The position numbers were made by a program, and so were the translations under genes. Shown here piece by piece: positions 55,006-63,107 of a stretch of 64,000 nucleotides of DNA (positions are counted from its first letter, which is position 1; every line of letters starts with the position of its first letter). Origin of the DNA: Streptomyces sp. MMBL 11-1 (GTDB lineage: Bacteria > Actinomycetota > Actinomycetes > Streptomycetales > Streptomycetaceae); NCBI RefSeq assembly GCF_028622875.1, contig NZ_CP117709.1, positions 868,001 through 932,000 of the forward strand, in the 5' to 3' direction. Under the pieces are notes generated by a model. That model was not told the origin of the DNA. It saw only the letters and a program-made list of their open reading frames with translations, and made no database searches.

Positions 55006-57369
55006 ATGCTGTCCCCCACCCGAGCGAGAGCCACGCTCCTCGCCGCCGGCGCCGCTGTCGCCGGCCTGTTGATGACCTCGCTCGCCGCGACTCCGTCGGC
55101 AGCCGCCACCGACCACGAGTCCTGTCGCCCCGACGGTCTGTACAAGACCCCCGGCGTCGACACCCCGTACTGCACCGTCTACGACGCCGACGGCCGCGAG
55201 AAGATGGGCGCCGACCACAAGCGCCGCGTCATCGGCTACTTCACCAACTGGCGTACCGGCAAGGACGGCAAGGACGCCTACCTGGTCCCGGACATCCCGT
55301 GGGACAAGGTCACCCACCTCAACTACGCCTTCGCGCACGTCGACGGCTCCAACAAGCTCTCGGTCGGCCCCGACAGCGCCGACAACGCCTCGACCGGCAT
55401 GACCTGGCCGGGTGTCGCGGGCGCGGAGATGGATCCGGCGCTCCCCTACAAGGGGCACTTCAACCTGCTGACGAAGTACAAGAAGCAGCACCCGAACGTG
55501 AAGACCCTGGTCTCCGTGGGCGGTTGGGCCGAGACGGGCGGCTACTTCGGCCCCGACGGCAAGCGCGTCGACTCGGGCGGATTCTACTCGATGGCGACCA
55601 ACGCCGACGGGTCGGTCAACCAGAGCGGCATCAACACCTTCGCGGACTCGGCCGTCGACTTCATCAAGAAGTACGGCTTCAACGGCGTCGACATCGACTA
55701 CGAGTACGCGACGACCATGAAGGACGCGGGCAACCCGCTGGACCACACGCTGTCCAACGGCCGCCGCGCCGGGCTGGTCAAGGGCTACGACGCCCTGATG
55801 AAGACGTTGCGCGAGAAGCTCGACCGCGCGGGCGCCGCCGACGGCAAGCACTACCTGCTGACCGTCGCCGCCCCCTCCTCCGGCTACCTGCTGCGGGGCA
55901 TGGAGACGTACCAGATGCAGAAGTACCTGGACTACGTGAACATCATGTCCTACGACCTGCACGGCGCCTGGAACGAGTACGTCGGCCCGAACGCCTCGCT
56001 GTTCGACGACGGCAAGGACGCCGAACTGGCGCAGGCGAGCGTGTACTCCACCTCGCAGTACGGCGGCACCGGCTACCTCAACACCGACTGGGCCTACCAC
56101 TACTTCCGCGGCTCGATGCCGGCCGGCCGGATCAACATCGGTCTGCCGTACTACACCCGTGGTTTCAAGAACGTCCAGGGCGGCACCGACGGGCTGTGGG
56201 GCAGGGCGGCCACGACCGACTGCCCGGCGGGCGCGGGTCTGACCAAGTGCGGTGACGGCGCGGTCGGGATCGACAACCTCTGGCACGACAAGGACACCAA
56301 CGGCAAGGAATCTCCTGCCGGTTCCAACCCGATGTGGCACGCGAAGAACCTGGAGAAGGGCATCGTCGGCGACTACGTCACCGACTACGGCTTCCCCGCG
56401 AACACCCAGCTGACCGGCACCTACGTCCGCAAGTACGACTCCACGCTGGTCGCCCCGTGGCTGTGGAACGCCCAGAAGAAGGTGTTCCTCTCCACCGAGG
56501 ACGAGCAGTCGGTGAAGGCCAAGGCCGACTACGTCGTGGACAAGGGCATCGGCGGCACGATGATCTGGGAGCTGGCGGGCGACTACCAGTGGAACGCGGC
56601 CAAGGGCCAGTACGAGACCGGCTCGACGCTGACCACCGCGATGTACGACGCGTTCAAGTCGGCGACCCCGTACGGCGCGAAGCGCTCCACGATCGACCTG
56701 CCCACCCAGGCCGTGAACATCGACGTCTCCTTCGGGCAGTTCCCGCTGGGCGACTCCAACTACCCGATCAGCCCCAAGCTGAAGATCACCAACCGGACCA
56801 AGGCCACGCTGCCCGGCGGTACGGAGTTCCAGTTCGACTACTCCACCTCCGCCCCGGCCAACGCCAAGGACCAGTCCGGCTTCGGCACGACGATCATCCG
56901 CAGCGACCACACGGCGGCCAACAACATCGGCGGCCTCAAGGGCGACTACAACCGCGTCTCGCTGAAGCTCCCGGCCTGGCAGACGCTCGCCCCCGGCGCC
57001 TCGGTGGAGCTGGACTTCGTCTACTACCTGCCCACCTCCACACCGTCGAACTGGACCGTGACCTTCGGCGGGAAGTCCTACTCCCTCGCCGGTGACCTGG
57101 CCCGGGGCACCACCGTGGTCGAGCCCGGCACCGGCACCGACCCCACGCCGACCCCGACGCCGGACCCGACCGGCCCGACGCCGACGCCGACCCCGACGCA
57201 GCCGGGCGGCAGCTGCACGGCCCCGGCCTGGAGCGCGACCACCGAGTACGGCGGCGGCTCCACCGTCAGCCACGGCGGCCACCAGTGGAAGGCCTCGTGG
57301 TGGACGAAGGGCGAGACGCCCGGATCCACCGGCCAGTGGGGCGCCTGGAAGGACCTCGGCGCCTGCTGA
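55006..57369 (+). CDS. Secreted family 18 chitinase with C-terminal chitin-binding module
   Basis: A 787-residue exochitinase/endochitinase hydrolysing beta-1,4-N-acetylglucosamine chains outside the cell. Residues 1-35 form a Sec signal peptide (cleavage after PSAAA). The GH18 barrel follows, with [15 protein letters not shown] and the catalytic [18 protein letters not shown] (DxDxE-type, Glu acid) and later [17 protein letters not shown]. It contains a large insertion typical of subfamily A. After residue 560 comes a beta-sandwich domain, then a (Pro-Thr)n linker and a CBM5/12 chitin-binding module with [26 protein letters not shown] is 9 nt before ATG 55006. From memory it corresponds to the chitinase gene beside ribE/ribD in S. 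coelicolor. Monocistronic, under DasR-like control. Confidence 0.95.
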   Translation: MLSPTRARATLLAAGAAVAGLLMTSLAATPSAAATDHESCRPDGLYKTPGVDTPYCTVYDADGREKMGADHKRRVIGYFTNWRTGKDGKDAYLVPDIPWDKVTHLNYAFAHVDGSNKLSVGPDSADNASTGMTWPGVAGAEMDPALPYKGHFNLLTKYKKQHPNVKTLVSVGGWAETGGYFGPDGKRVDSGGFYSMATNADGSVNQSGINTFADSAVDFIKKYGFNGVDIDYEYATTMKDAGNPLDHTLSNGRRAGLVKGYDALMKTLREKLDRAGAADGKHYLLTVAAPSSGYLLRGMETYQMQKYLDYVNIMSYDLHGAWNEYVGPNASLFDDGKDAELAQASVYSTSQYGGTGYLNTDWAYHYFRGSMPAGRINIGLPYYTRGFKNVQGGTDGLWGRAATTDCPAGAGLTKCGDGAVGIDNLWHDKDTNGKESPAGSNPMWHAKNLEKGIVGDYVTDYGFPANTQLTGTYVRKYDSTLVAPWLWNAQKKVFLSTEDEQSVKAKADYVVDKGIGGTMIWELAGDYQWNAAKGQYETGSTLTTAMYDAFKSATPYGAKRSTIDLPTQAVNIDVSFGQFPLGDSNYPISPKLKITNRTKATLPGGTEFQFDYSTSAPANAKDQSGFGTTIIRSDHTAANNIGGLKGDYNRVSLKLPAWQTLAPGASVELDFVYYLPTSTPSNWTVTFGGKSYSLAGDLARGTTVVEPGTGTDPTPTPTPDPTGPTPTPTPTQPGGSCTAPAWSATTEYGGGSTVSHGGHQWKASWWTKGETPGSTGQWGAWKDLGAC

Positions 57370-57387
57370 CCCCTTCTCCGGTCGTCC

Positions 57388-57474
57388 GGCGGTGAACGGC
57401 TCCACCCCCCGTTCACCGCCGGGCCCCCGGCCCCGTCGTCCCCGGCCCCGGCGTCCATCGCTGGGGCCGGGGGC
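57388..57474 (+). terminator. Tandem hairpins after the chitinase gene
   Basis: Stem 1: GGCGGTGAACGG (57388-57399) with its complement at 57409-57420. Stem 2: GCCCCCGGCCCC (57423-57434) with its complement at 57463-57474. The first lies 18 bp after the chitinase stop. Confidence 0.8.
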
Positions 57475-57549
57475 GTTGCCGGGCCGGTCGCCCGGCGCCG
57501 GGCGCTCACCCCCGGCGGGCCGGACCCCGTTCTGGCAGGCCGGCACCAT

Positions 57550-57660
57550 GACGACGATTCTGGGGGGTTCCTCATCGACGCGGCGGAACGGGCCGGGACG
57601 CCGCATCTGCTCCACATCTCGATCGTGGGCGTGGACCGGCTGCCGCTGGGCTACCAGAGT
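57550..57660 (+). pseudogene. Remnant of an NmrA/SDR-type NAD(P)-binding oxidoreductase gene
   Basis: One plus-strand frame (codons aligned to 57571) reads LIDAAERAGTPHLLHISIVG then VDRLPLGYQS. This matches the loop before the active Tyr in NmrA-like NAD(P)-dependent oxidoreductases (AAErAGv-HlVyiSIVGvDr-PlGYYr). Only about 30 codons are recognisable; both sides lose similarity at once and there is no ribosome site. It is thus a decayed internal fragment between the chitinase and ROK genes. Confidence 0.65.
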
Positions 57661-57734
57661 TCCTCGACCGCCGCCACCGCCACCCGGCCTGAGCCGGGCC
57701 GGGCCGCCGGCGCTCACGCGGAGCTGTGGCCGGT

Positions 57735-58925
57735 TCAGCCCTCCGGGGCGAACAGCGCGTCCTGCGCGGCGTCCCGGGCGGTGATCAGCGCACCGCGCAG
57801 CACGGCGCCGTCGCCCAGCGAACCGGCACGGACCTCGGTCCGCAGGGGTGACATCGCGGCCAGCCGCTTCTCGACCCGGGCGGCGAGCGCGGATCCGCCC
57901 GCGTGACCGACGGCCCCCGCGAGCAGGACGCAGCCGGGGTCGAGCACCGAGACGACGGCGGCGGCGCCGAGGGCGAGGCGGTCCGCCAGCTCCTTCAGGA
58001 AGGGCTCGCCGGCCTCCCCCGCCTCCAGGGCGGTCCGCACCGCGGCCACGGCCGCCGCCTCCTCCCGGCCGTCGGTCACCGCGCCGGGGTCCACCAGGCC
58101 GTGCGCGGCGGCGAGTTCGCACAGGGCGGCGGAGCCGGCCAGGGAGTGGAAGCCGCCGTCGCAGTCGACCGCCGAGGGCAGCCCGCCCACTCCGGGGACG
58201 GGGAGGAAACCGATCTCCCCCGCACCGCCGGACGCACCCTGACGGAGCTTGCCGTCCAACATGACGGCGGCTCCGATCCCCTGGCCGAGCCAGAGCAGGA
58301 CGAAGGTCTCCCGGTCGCGGGCCGCGCCCGCCCGGTGCTCGGCGACGGCGGCGAGGTTGGTCTCGTTCTCGACCAGGACGGTTGCGGGCAGCCGCCGTTG
58401 GAGCTCCCGGACCAGGCCCCGGTGCCAGGCGGGCAGGCCGGTGCTGTCGCGCAGTTCGCCGGTGACGGGGTCGATGAGCCCCGGCGCTCCGACCCCGACG
58501 CTGTGCAGGGGGACGGACCCGGCCGCCCGGGCGGTGCGCTCCAGCAGGGCGACGGCCCGCTCGACGGCGGGCTCGGTGCCGGTGTCGCCGCCGATGGGCA
58601 GGGAGTCCTCGGCGAGCGTCGCCCCCAGCAGATCGGTGACGACCACACCGACGCTTCCGAGGCGCACGTCGAGCGCCGCGAGATGGGCCCGGTCGGCGAC
58701 GATCCCGTACAGCCGGGCGTTGGGTCCGCGGCGCACGGCCCCGGACTCGCCCACGACCTGGATCAGCCCGGCCCCCTGGAGCCGTTCGACGAGGTCGGCG
58801 ACGGTGGGGCGGGAGAGTCCGGTCAGCGTCTTGAGCTGGGTGGCCGTCAGGGGGCCGTCCTGCTGGAGCAGCCGCAGGGCGAGCCGGTCGTTGATGGCCC
58901 GAGCCGTGCTCGGTGATGCGGGCAT
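57735..58925 (-). CDS. ROK-family transcriptional regulator
   Basis: A 396-residue ROK (repressor/ORF/kinase) regulator: an N-terminal winged helix (RLALRLLQQDGPLTATQLKT, then LTGLSRPTVADLVERLQGAG) and a C-terminal sugar-kinase-like sensor domain (LAALDVRLGSVGVVVTDLLG; VGVGAPGLIDPVTGELRDST; LVENETNLAAVAEHRAGAAR; GQGIGAAVMLDGKLRQGASG; AGEIGFLPV). The classic CxCGxxGCxE zinc motif is replaced by VDCDGGFHSLAG, so the usual metal site is incomplete. ATG 58925 with GAAGGA 7 nt upstream. It is divergent from the MFS gene across a palindrome and likely represses it, responding to a sugar. Confidence 0.93.
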   Translation of the reverse strand: MPASPSTARAINDRLALRLLQQDGPLTATQLKTLTGLSRPTVADLVERLQGAGLIQVVGESGAVRRGPNARLYGIVADRAHLAALDVRLGSVGVVVTDLLGATLAEDSLPIGGDTGTEPAVERAVALLERTARAAGSVPLHSVGVGAPGLIDPVTGELRDSTGLPAWHRGLVRELQRRLPATVLVENETNLAAVAEHRAGAARDRETFVLLWLGQGIGAAVMLDGKLRQGASGGAGEIGFLPVPGVGGLPSAVDCDGGFHSLAGSAALCELAAAHGLVDPGAVTDGREEAAAVAAVRTALEAGEAGEPFLKELADRLALGAAAVVSVLDPGCVLLAGAVGHAGGSALAARVEKRLAAMSPLRTEVRAGSLGDGAVLRGALITARDAAQDALFAPEG

Positions 58926-58987
58926 AGCGGGATCCTTCCAGATCGCTGCCCCCGCCGTTCCTCCGAGGCCGCGAAGTAACGACTATT

Positions 58988-59008
58988 TATCAGGCAGGGT
59001 TCCTGATA
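58988..59008. promoter_or_regulatory. Palindromic operator between the ROK and MFS genes
   Basis: TATCAGG (58988-58994), 7-nt spacer, CCTGATA (59002-59008), inside the only A/T-rich patch of the divergent region, with A/T-rich flanks on both sides as in other ROK operators. Probable binding site of the adjacent ROK protein. Confidence 0.7.
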
Positions 59009-59084
59009 GTTTACGGCCCGCACCGTCGCACGCGAGCGCCGGACCGCCGGCATCCGGGAATTCCCGGGGGAGGGACACGACGGC

Positions 59085-60314
59085 ATGAGAGACGACCCGA
59101 CCGTCACGGTCTACAGCACGGAACAGGTGAAGCGGGCGCGGATCGCCATCGCCGCGGTCTTCACCGTCCACGGGGCGGTGACCGGCAGTTTCGCGACCCG
59201 GGTGCCATGGATCCAGGATCACGCCGGGGTGAGCGCGGGCCAGCTCGGCCTGGCGCTGGCCTTCCCGGCGATCGGCGCGTCGATCGCGATGCCGCTCGCC
59301 GGCCGGATCAGCCACCGGTTCGGCGCGCGGACCGCCCTGCGGTGGCTGCTGGTCCTGTGGACGCTGGCGCTGATCCTGCCCGCGCTCGCGCCGAGCCTGG
59401 TCACGCTGTGCGCGGCGCTGTTCGTCTACGGGGCGACGGCCGGGATGTCCGACGTGGCGATGAACGCCCTGGGCATCGAGGTGGAGAACCGTCTCGACAA
59501 GTCGATCATGTCGGGCCTGCACGGCATGTGGAGCGTGGGAGCGCTGATCGGCTCGGCGGCGGGCACCGTCGCCGCGCACACCGCGACCGATGCCCGTCTG
59601 CACCACGCCATCGCGGCCCTGGCGCTCACGGCACTGGGGCTGATCGCCTGCCGGGGCGTCCTCGATCTCCAGAGCCGCCCGGACGAGGAGCCGCCGCCGC
59701 GTTTCACGCTGCCGCCGAAGTCGGCCCTGATCATCGGGGCGGTCGGGTTCTGCGCGGTGTTCGCGGAGGGCGCGAGCCTGGACTGGTCGGCCGTCTACCT
59801 GCGGGACGTCCTGGACAGCTCGGACGGCCTCGCCGCCGCGTCCACCACCGCGTTCACCCTGACGATGGCGATAGCCCGGATCGCCGGGGACCGGATCGTC
59901 GACCGGTTCGGCGCGGTCCGCACGGTGCGCACCGGCGGCCTGATGGCCACCGCGGGCGGGCTGCTGGTCGTGTTCTCGCCCTCCCCCGCGGCCGCGATGT
60001 GCGGCTTCGCCCTGCTGGGCCTCGGCGTGGCGGTCGTGGTCCCGCTGGCCTTCGCGGCGGCGGGGCGCAGCGGGCCGAACCCGAGCCAGGCCATCGCGGG
60101 CGTCGCCACCATCACGTACACCTCCAGCCTGATCGCCCCCTCCGCGATCGGTTCGCTGGCCGAGGCCACCTCGCTGATGGTGTCGTTCGGCGTGGTGACG
60201 GCGCTGGCCTTCGGCCTGGTGCTGGGCGCCGGGGTGCTGCGGTCCGCCGACCGCAAGGTCGCCGGCCCGGCGGCCGGAAGCGGTACGGCGACGAAGAGCG
60301 CGACCGGGAGCTGA
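59085..60314 (+). CDS. MFS transporter (FucP/YbjJ-like)
   Basis: A 409-residue, twelve-helix transporter. Helix 1 and its following loop read IAIAAVFTVHGAVTGSFATR and VPWIQDHAGVSAGQLGLALA, and motif A-like ISHRFGARTALRW follows helix 2. Later DVAMNALGIEVENRLDKSIM, SGLHGMWSVGALIGSAAG and the second-half FAEGASLDWSAVYLRDVLDS match the YbjJ-like branch of MFS exporters/sugar transporters. ATG 59085 with GGGGGAGGG upstream. It is divergent from the ROK regulator with a shared palindrome, so it is probably induced by a sugar or glycoside. The substrate is unknown. Confidence 0.92.
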   Translation: MRDDPTVTVYSTEQVKRARIAIAAVFTVHGAVTGSFATRVPWIQDHAGVSAGQLGLALAFPAIGASIAMPLAGRISHRFGARTALRWLLVLWTLALILPALAPSLVTLCAALFVYGATAGMSDVAMNALGIEVENRLDKSIMSGLHGMWSVGALIGSAAGTVAAHTATDARLHHAIAALALTALGLIACRGVLDLQSRPDEEPPPRFTLPPKSALIIGAVGFCAVFAEGASLDWSAVYLRDVLDSSDGLAAASTTAFTLTMAIARIAGDRIVDRFGAVRTVRTGGLMATAGGLLVVFSPSPAAAMCGFALLGLGVAVVVPLAFAAAGRSGPNPSQAIAGVATITYTSSLIAPSAIGSLAEATSLMVSFGVVTALAFGLVLGAGVLRSADRKVAGPAAGSGTATKSATGS

Positions 60315-60356
60315 CCGGACGGGAAACGGCGGCGCGCACGAGTGCGGCGGCCCGGG

Positions 60357-60413
60357 ACGCGGTACGGCGGCGCGCGGTCACTGCGGCCCGGCACGCGGTA
60401 CGGCGGCGCGCGG
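60357..60413. repeat. Duplicated 21-bp sequence between the MFS and NCS2 genes
   Basis: The same 21 bp, beginning ACGCGGTACGGCGG, occurs at 60357-60377 and 60393-60413, a 36-bp period. The preceding bases are also partly repeated. Confidence 0.75.
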
Positions 60414-60539
60414 CGGGAGACCTCCGCGCGGGCACCCTCCGCCGCACCATTACCATGGCGCTGATCTTTTCCGCAGGTGAACACCGAACACCGGGTCGCA
60501 GACCGGCCGGCACACCGAGCAGACCTTCAGGGAGCAACC

Positions 60540-61928
60540 ATGAGTCTCGGCGTGCGCTGGAGACTGCACGGCGACGGGAAGAACCTCGCACCGGGCGAGA
60601 TCGTGAGGCCGGACGAACGGCTCACCTGGGGGCGCACCGCCGGTCTCGGTGCCCAGCACGTGGTCTCGATGATCGGGGCCTGCTTCGTCGCCCCGATCCT
60701 GATGGGGCTGGACGCCAACCTCGCCGTCATGGCATCCGGTGCGGCCACCATCCTCTTCCTGCTCATCACCCGTGGCCGCATTCCCAGCTATCTCGGCAGC
60801 AGCCTGTCGTTCATCGGCGTGGCCGCGGTCATCCAGACCCAGGGCGGCGACGCGGCGACCCTCACCGGCGCACTGCTGGTCGTCGGCGCGGTCCTCTTCC
60901 TGTGCGGGGCGGCCATCCGCGCCCTCGGCGCCCGTGTCATCCACGCCCTCCTGCCGCCGGTGGTCACCGGCGCGGTGGTCATGCTGATCGGCTTCAACCT
61001 GGCTCCCGTCACCGCCGGCACCTACTGGCCGCAGGACCAGTGGACCGCGCTGCTCACCATGGTCTTCACGGGCTTCGCCCTCGTCGTGCTGCGAGGCTTC
61101 TGGTCCCGTATCGCGATCTTCCTCGGCCTCGCCTTCGGCTACCTGGTCTCCTGGGTCTTCGACCGCGTCTTCGGCAAGATCCACTCCCCCGCCGGAGGCA
61201 CCGAACCGGTCGACCACTGGCGCCTGGACCTCTCGGGGGTGGCCGAGGCCGACTGGATCGGCCTTCCCACCCTCCACGCCCCGAGCTTCTCGCTCTCCGC
61301 GGTGCTCGTCGCCCTGCCCGTCGTCATCGCGCTCATCGCCGAGAACGCCGGACACGTCAAGGCCGTGGGCGAGATGACCGGCGACCCGCTGGACGACAAG
61401 CTCGGCACGGCGATCATGGCCGACGGCGCGGCCACCGTGATGGCGACGTCGGTCGGCGGTCCCGCGACGACCACGTACGCCGAGAACATCGGTGTCATGG
61501 CCGCCACCCGCGTCTACTCGACCGCCGCCTACTGGTGCGCCGCCGGCTTCGCGATCCTGTTCGGTCTCTGCCCCAAGTTCGGCGCCGTCGTGGCCGCCAT
61601 CCCCGGCGGCGTCCTCGGCGGGATCACCGTCATCCTCTACGGCATGATCGGCCTGCTCGGCGCCCAGATCTGGGTCCGCTCACGCGTCGACCTGTCCAAC
61701 CCGCTCCACCTCGTGCCCGTGGCCGCGGGGCTCATCGTGGGCATCGGCAACGTGAGCCTGAAGCTCACCGACAACTTCGAGCTGAGCGGCATCGCGCTGG
61801 GCACGCTGATCGTCCTCGTCGGCTACCACGCCCTTCGAGCCCTGGCTCCCGCCCACATGAAGGCCGAACCCCCGCTCACCGATCCGGACAACCCGGGGTA
61901 CGACCGGGGTCTGCCGGGCGGGTCGTGA
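60540..61928 (+). CDS. NCS2 uracil/xanthine permease
   Basis: A 462-residue nucleobase:cation symporter-2, twelve to fourteen helices, importing uracil or xanthine with protons. The N-terminal LTWGRTAGLGAQHVVSMIGA matches the UraA-like pattern, ATILFLLITRGRIPSYLGSS precedes the substrate-binding loop, VALPVVIALIAENAGHVKAV carries the family Glu, and GGPATTTYAENIGVMAATRV is the hallmark motif. The late IPGGVLGGITVILYGMIGLL is typical. ATG 60540 with CAGGGAG 5-6 nt upstream. The leader contains a TACCAT hexamer near 60450; no purine or PRPP riboswitch was seen. Specificity leans to uracil. Confidence 0.94.
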   Translation: MSLGVRWRLHGDGKNLAPGEIVRPDERLTWGRTAGLGAQHVVSMIGACFVAPILMGLDANLAVMASGAATILFLLITRGRIPSYLGSSLSFIGVAAVIQTQGGDAATLTGALLVVGAVLFLCGAAIRALGARVIHALLPPVVTGAVVMLIGFNLAPVTAGTYWPQDQWTALLTMVFTGFALVVLRGFWSRIAIFLGLAFGYLVSWVFDRVFGKIHSPAGGTEPVDHWRLDLSGVAEADWIGLPTLHAPSFSLSAVLVALPVVIALIAENAGHVKAVGEMTGDPLDDKLGTAIMADGAATVMATSVGGPATTTYAENIGVMAATRVYSTAAYWCAAGFAILFGLCPKFGAVVAAIPGGVLGGITVILYGMIGLLGAQIWVRSRVDLSNPLHLVPVAAGLIVGIGNVSLKLTDNFELSGIALGTLIVLVGYHALRALAPAHMKAEPPLTDPDNPGYDRGLPGGS

Positions 61929-61999
61929 GCGCGGACCGCGCGGGCGGGCCGGGACGCCCGAGGTGACTCCCGCGGCCGACTTCCGTCAAACGTGCCGCA

Positions 62000-62029
62000 T
62001 TGGCCGGATTCGAGGGTGCGGTCTAGAGA
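62000..62029 (+). promoter_or_regulatory. Candidate promoter of the LLM oxidoreductase gene
   Basis: TTGGCC (62000-62005), 18-nt spacer, TAGAGA (62024-62029), about 70 nt before the start codon. The -10 lacks the final T. Confidence 0.4.
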
Positions 62030-62106
62030 TCTCCTGACTCCGCGCGGAGGCGCTGGATCAGTACTGTCGGGAGCCCCGGGAAGCAGCAACGAATCTGGAG
62101 TCCGCC

Positions 62107-63012
62107 GTGCGCATCAGCGTCTGTATCCTGCCCGACCGTCCGTTCCGGGAAGCGGCCGCGAGCTGGCGGCACGCCGAGGAGCTGGGCTTCCACGCCGCCT
62201 ACAGCTACGACCACATCACCTGGGCCGGACTGCCGGACAGCGCCTGGTACGGGGCGATGCCCACGCTGGCGGCCGCCGCCGGGGTCACCTCGCGGATCAG
62301 GATCGGCACGCTGGTGACGTCGCCGAACTACCGCCACCCGGTGCCCCTCGCCCACGACGTCGTCACGCTGGACGCCATCAGCGAGGGCCGCTTCGTCCTC
62401 GGCTTCGGCGCCGGCTCGCCGGACGCCGACGCCTTCGTCCTCGGCCAGGGCGAGCGCGGCAAGGGCTGGTCGGTGCACGAACGCGGCGGCCGGTTCCGCG
62501 AGTCCGTGGAACTCCTGGACCGGCTGCTGACCGGAACGCCCGACGGCCGCAGGCGGACGACCTTCCTCGGCCGCTACTACGAGGCCATCGACGCCGGACT
62601 GGAGCCGGGCTGCGTCCAGCGGCCGAGGGCGCCCTTCGTGCTGGCGGCGAACGGTCCGCTGGGGATGCGCACCGTCGCGCGGTACGGCGCCTCATGGGTC
62701 GTCACCGACCAGGGGGACGTGCCCAGGCAGGAGCGGACCGCGTCCTGGACCTGGTCGGTGCTCGCGCGGCGTATGGAGCAGCTGGACGAGGCGTGCGAAC
62801 GGGAGGGCCGCGACCCGAAGTCCCTGGACCGTACGCTGCTGACCGGGTTCTCCCTGCTGCCGACCATGGAGTCCGCACAGGCGTTCGCGGACGTCTCGGG
62901 GCGGTGCGCCGAGCTGGGGTTCACCGAGATCGTGGTCCACTACCCGCGCGAGTCCGGGTTCTTCGCGAGTCCCCGCCACGTCATCGAGGAGATCGCCCCC
63001 GCCAACGGCTGA
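62107..63012 (+). CDS. LLM-class (F420-dependent) oxidoreductase
   Basis: A 301-residue luciferase-like monooxygenase-fold enzyme, probably using F420 or FMN. It opens MRISVCILPDRPFREAAASW and shows GFHAAYSYDHITWAGLPDSA, TSRIRIGTLVTSPNYRHPVP and LDAISEGRFVLGFGAGSPDA, the usual flavin/F420-binding pattern, and later FVLAANGPLGMRTVARYGAS. The C-terminus EIVVHYPRESGFF closes the barrel. GTG 62107 with GGAG 6-7 nt upstream. No partner genes; a hairpin lies after it. The substrate is unknown; in Streptomyces these often act on aldehydes, ketones or secondary metabolites. Confidence 0.92.
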   Translation: MRISVCILPDRPFREAAASWRHAEELGFHAAYSYDHITWAGLPDSAWYGAMPTLAAAAGVTSRIRIGTLVTSPNYRHPVPLAHDVVTLDAISEGRFVLGFGAGSPDADAFVLGQGERGKGWSVHERGGRFRESVELLDRLLTGTPDGRRRTTFLGRYYEAIDAGLEPGCVQRPRAPFVLAANGPLGMRTVARYGASWVVTDQGDVPRQERTASWTWSVLARRMEQLDEACEREGRDPKSLDRTLLTGFSLLPTMESAQAFADVSGRCAELGFTEIVVHYPRESGFFASPRHVIEEIAPANG

Positions 63013-63040
63013 GCGCCCCTGCCGCGTCTCACGGCCCTTC

Positions 63041-63073
63041 CGGCCCCGTCCACCGCGATCGTGGACGGGGCCG
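63041..63073. terminator. Bidirectional hairpin terminator
   Basis: CGGCCCCGTCCAC (63041-63053) pairs perfectly with 63061-63073 around a 7-nt loop, between the convergent LLM and carboxylic acid reductase genes. Confidence 0.85.
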
Positions 63074-63107
63074 GGCCCGTACGGAGGCCGCGGCGCGCGG
63101 ACACCGC

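Noticed and set aside
60315..60539. A purine or PRPP riboswitch before the NCS2 permease
   Set aside because: No conserved aptamer blocks were found; only a 21-bp duplication and a possible -10.
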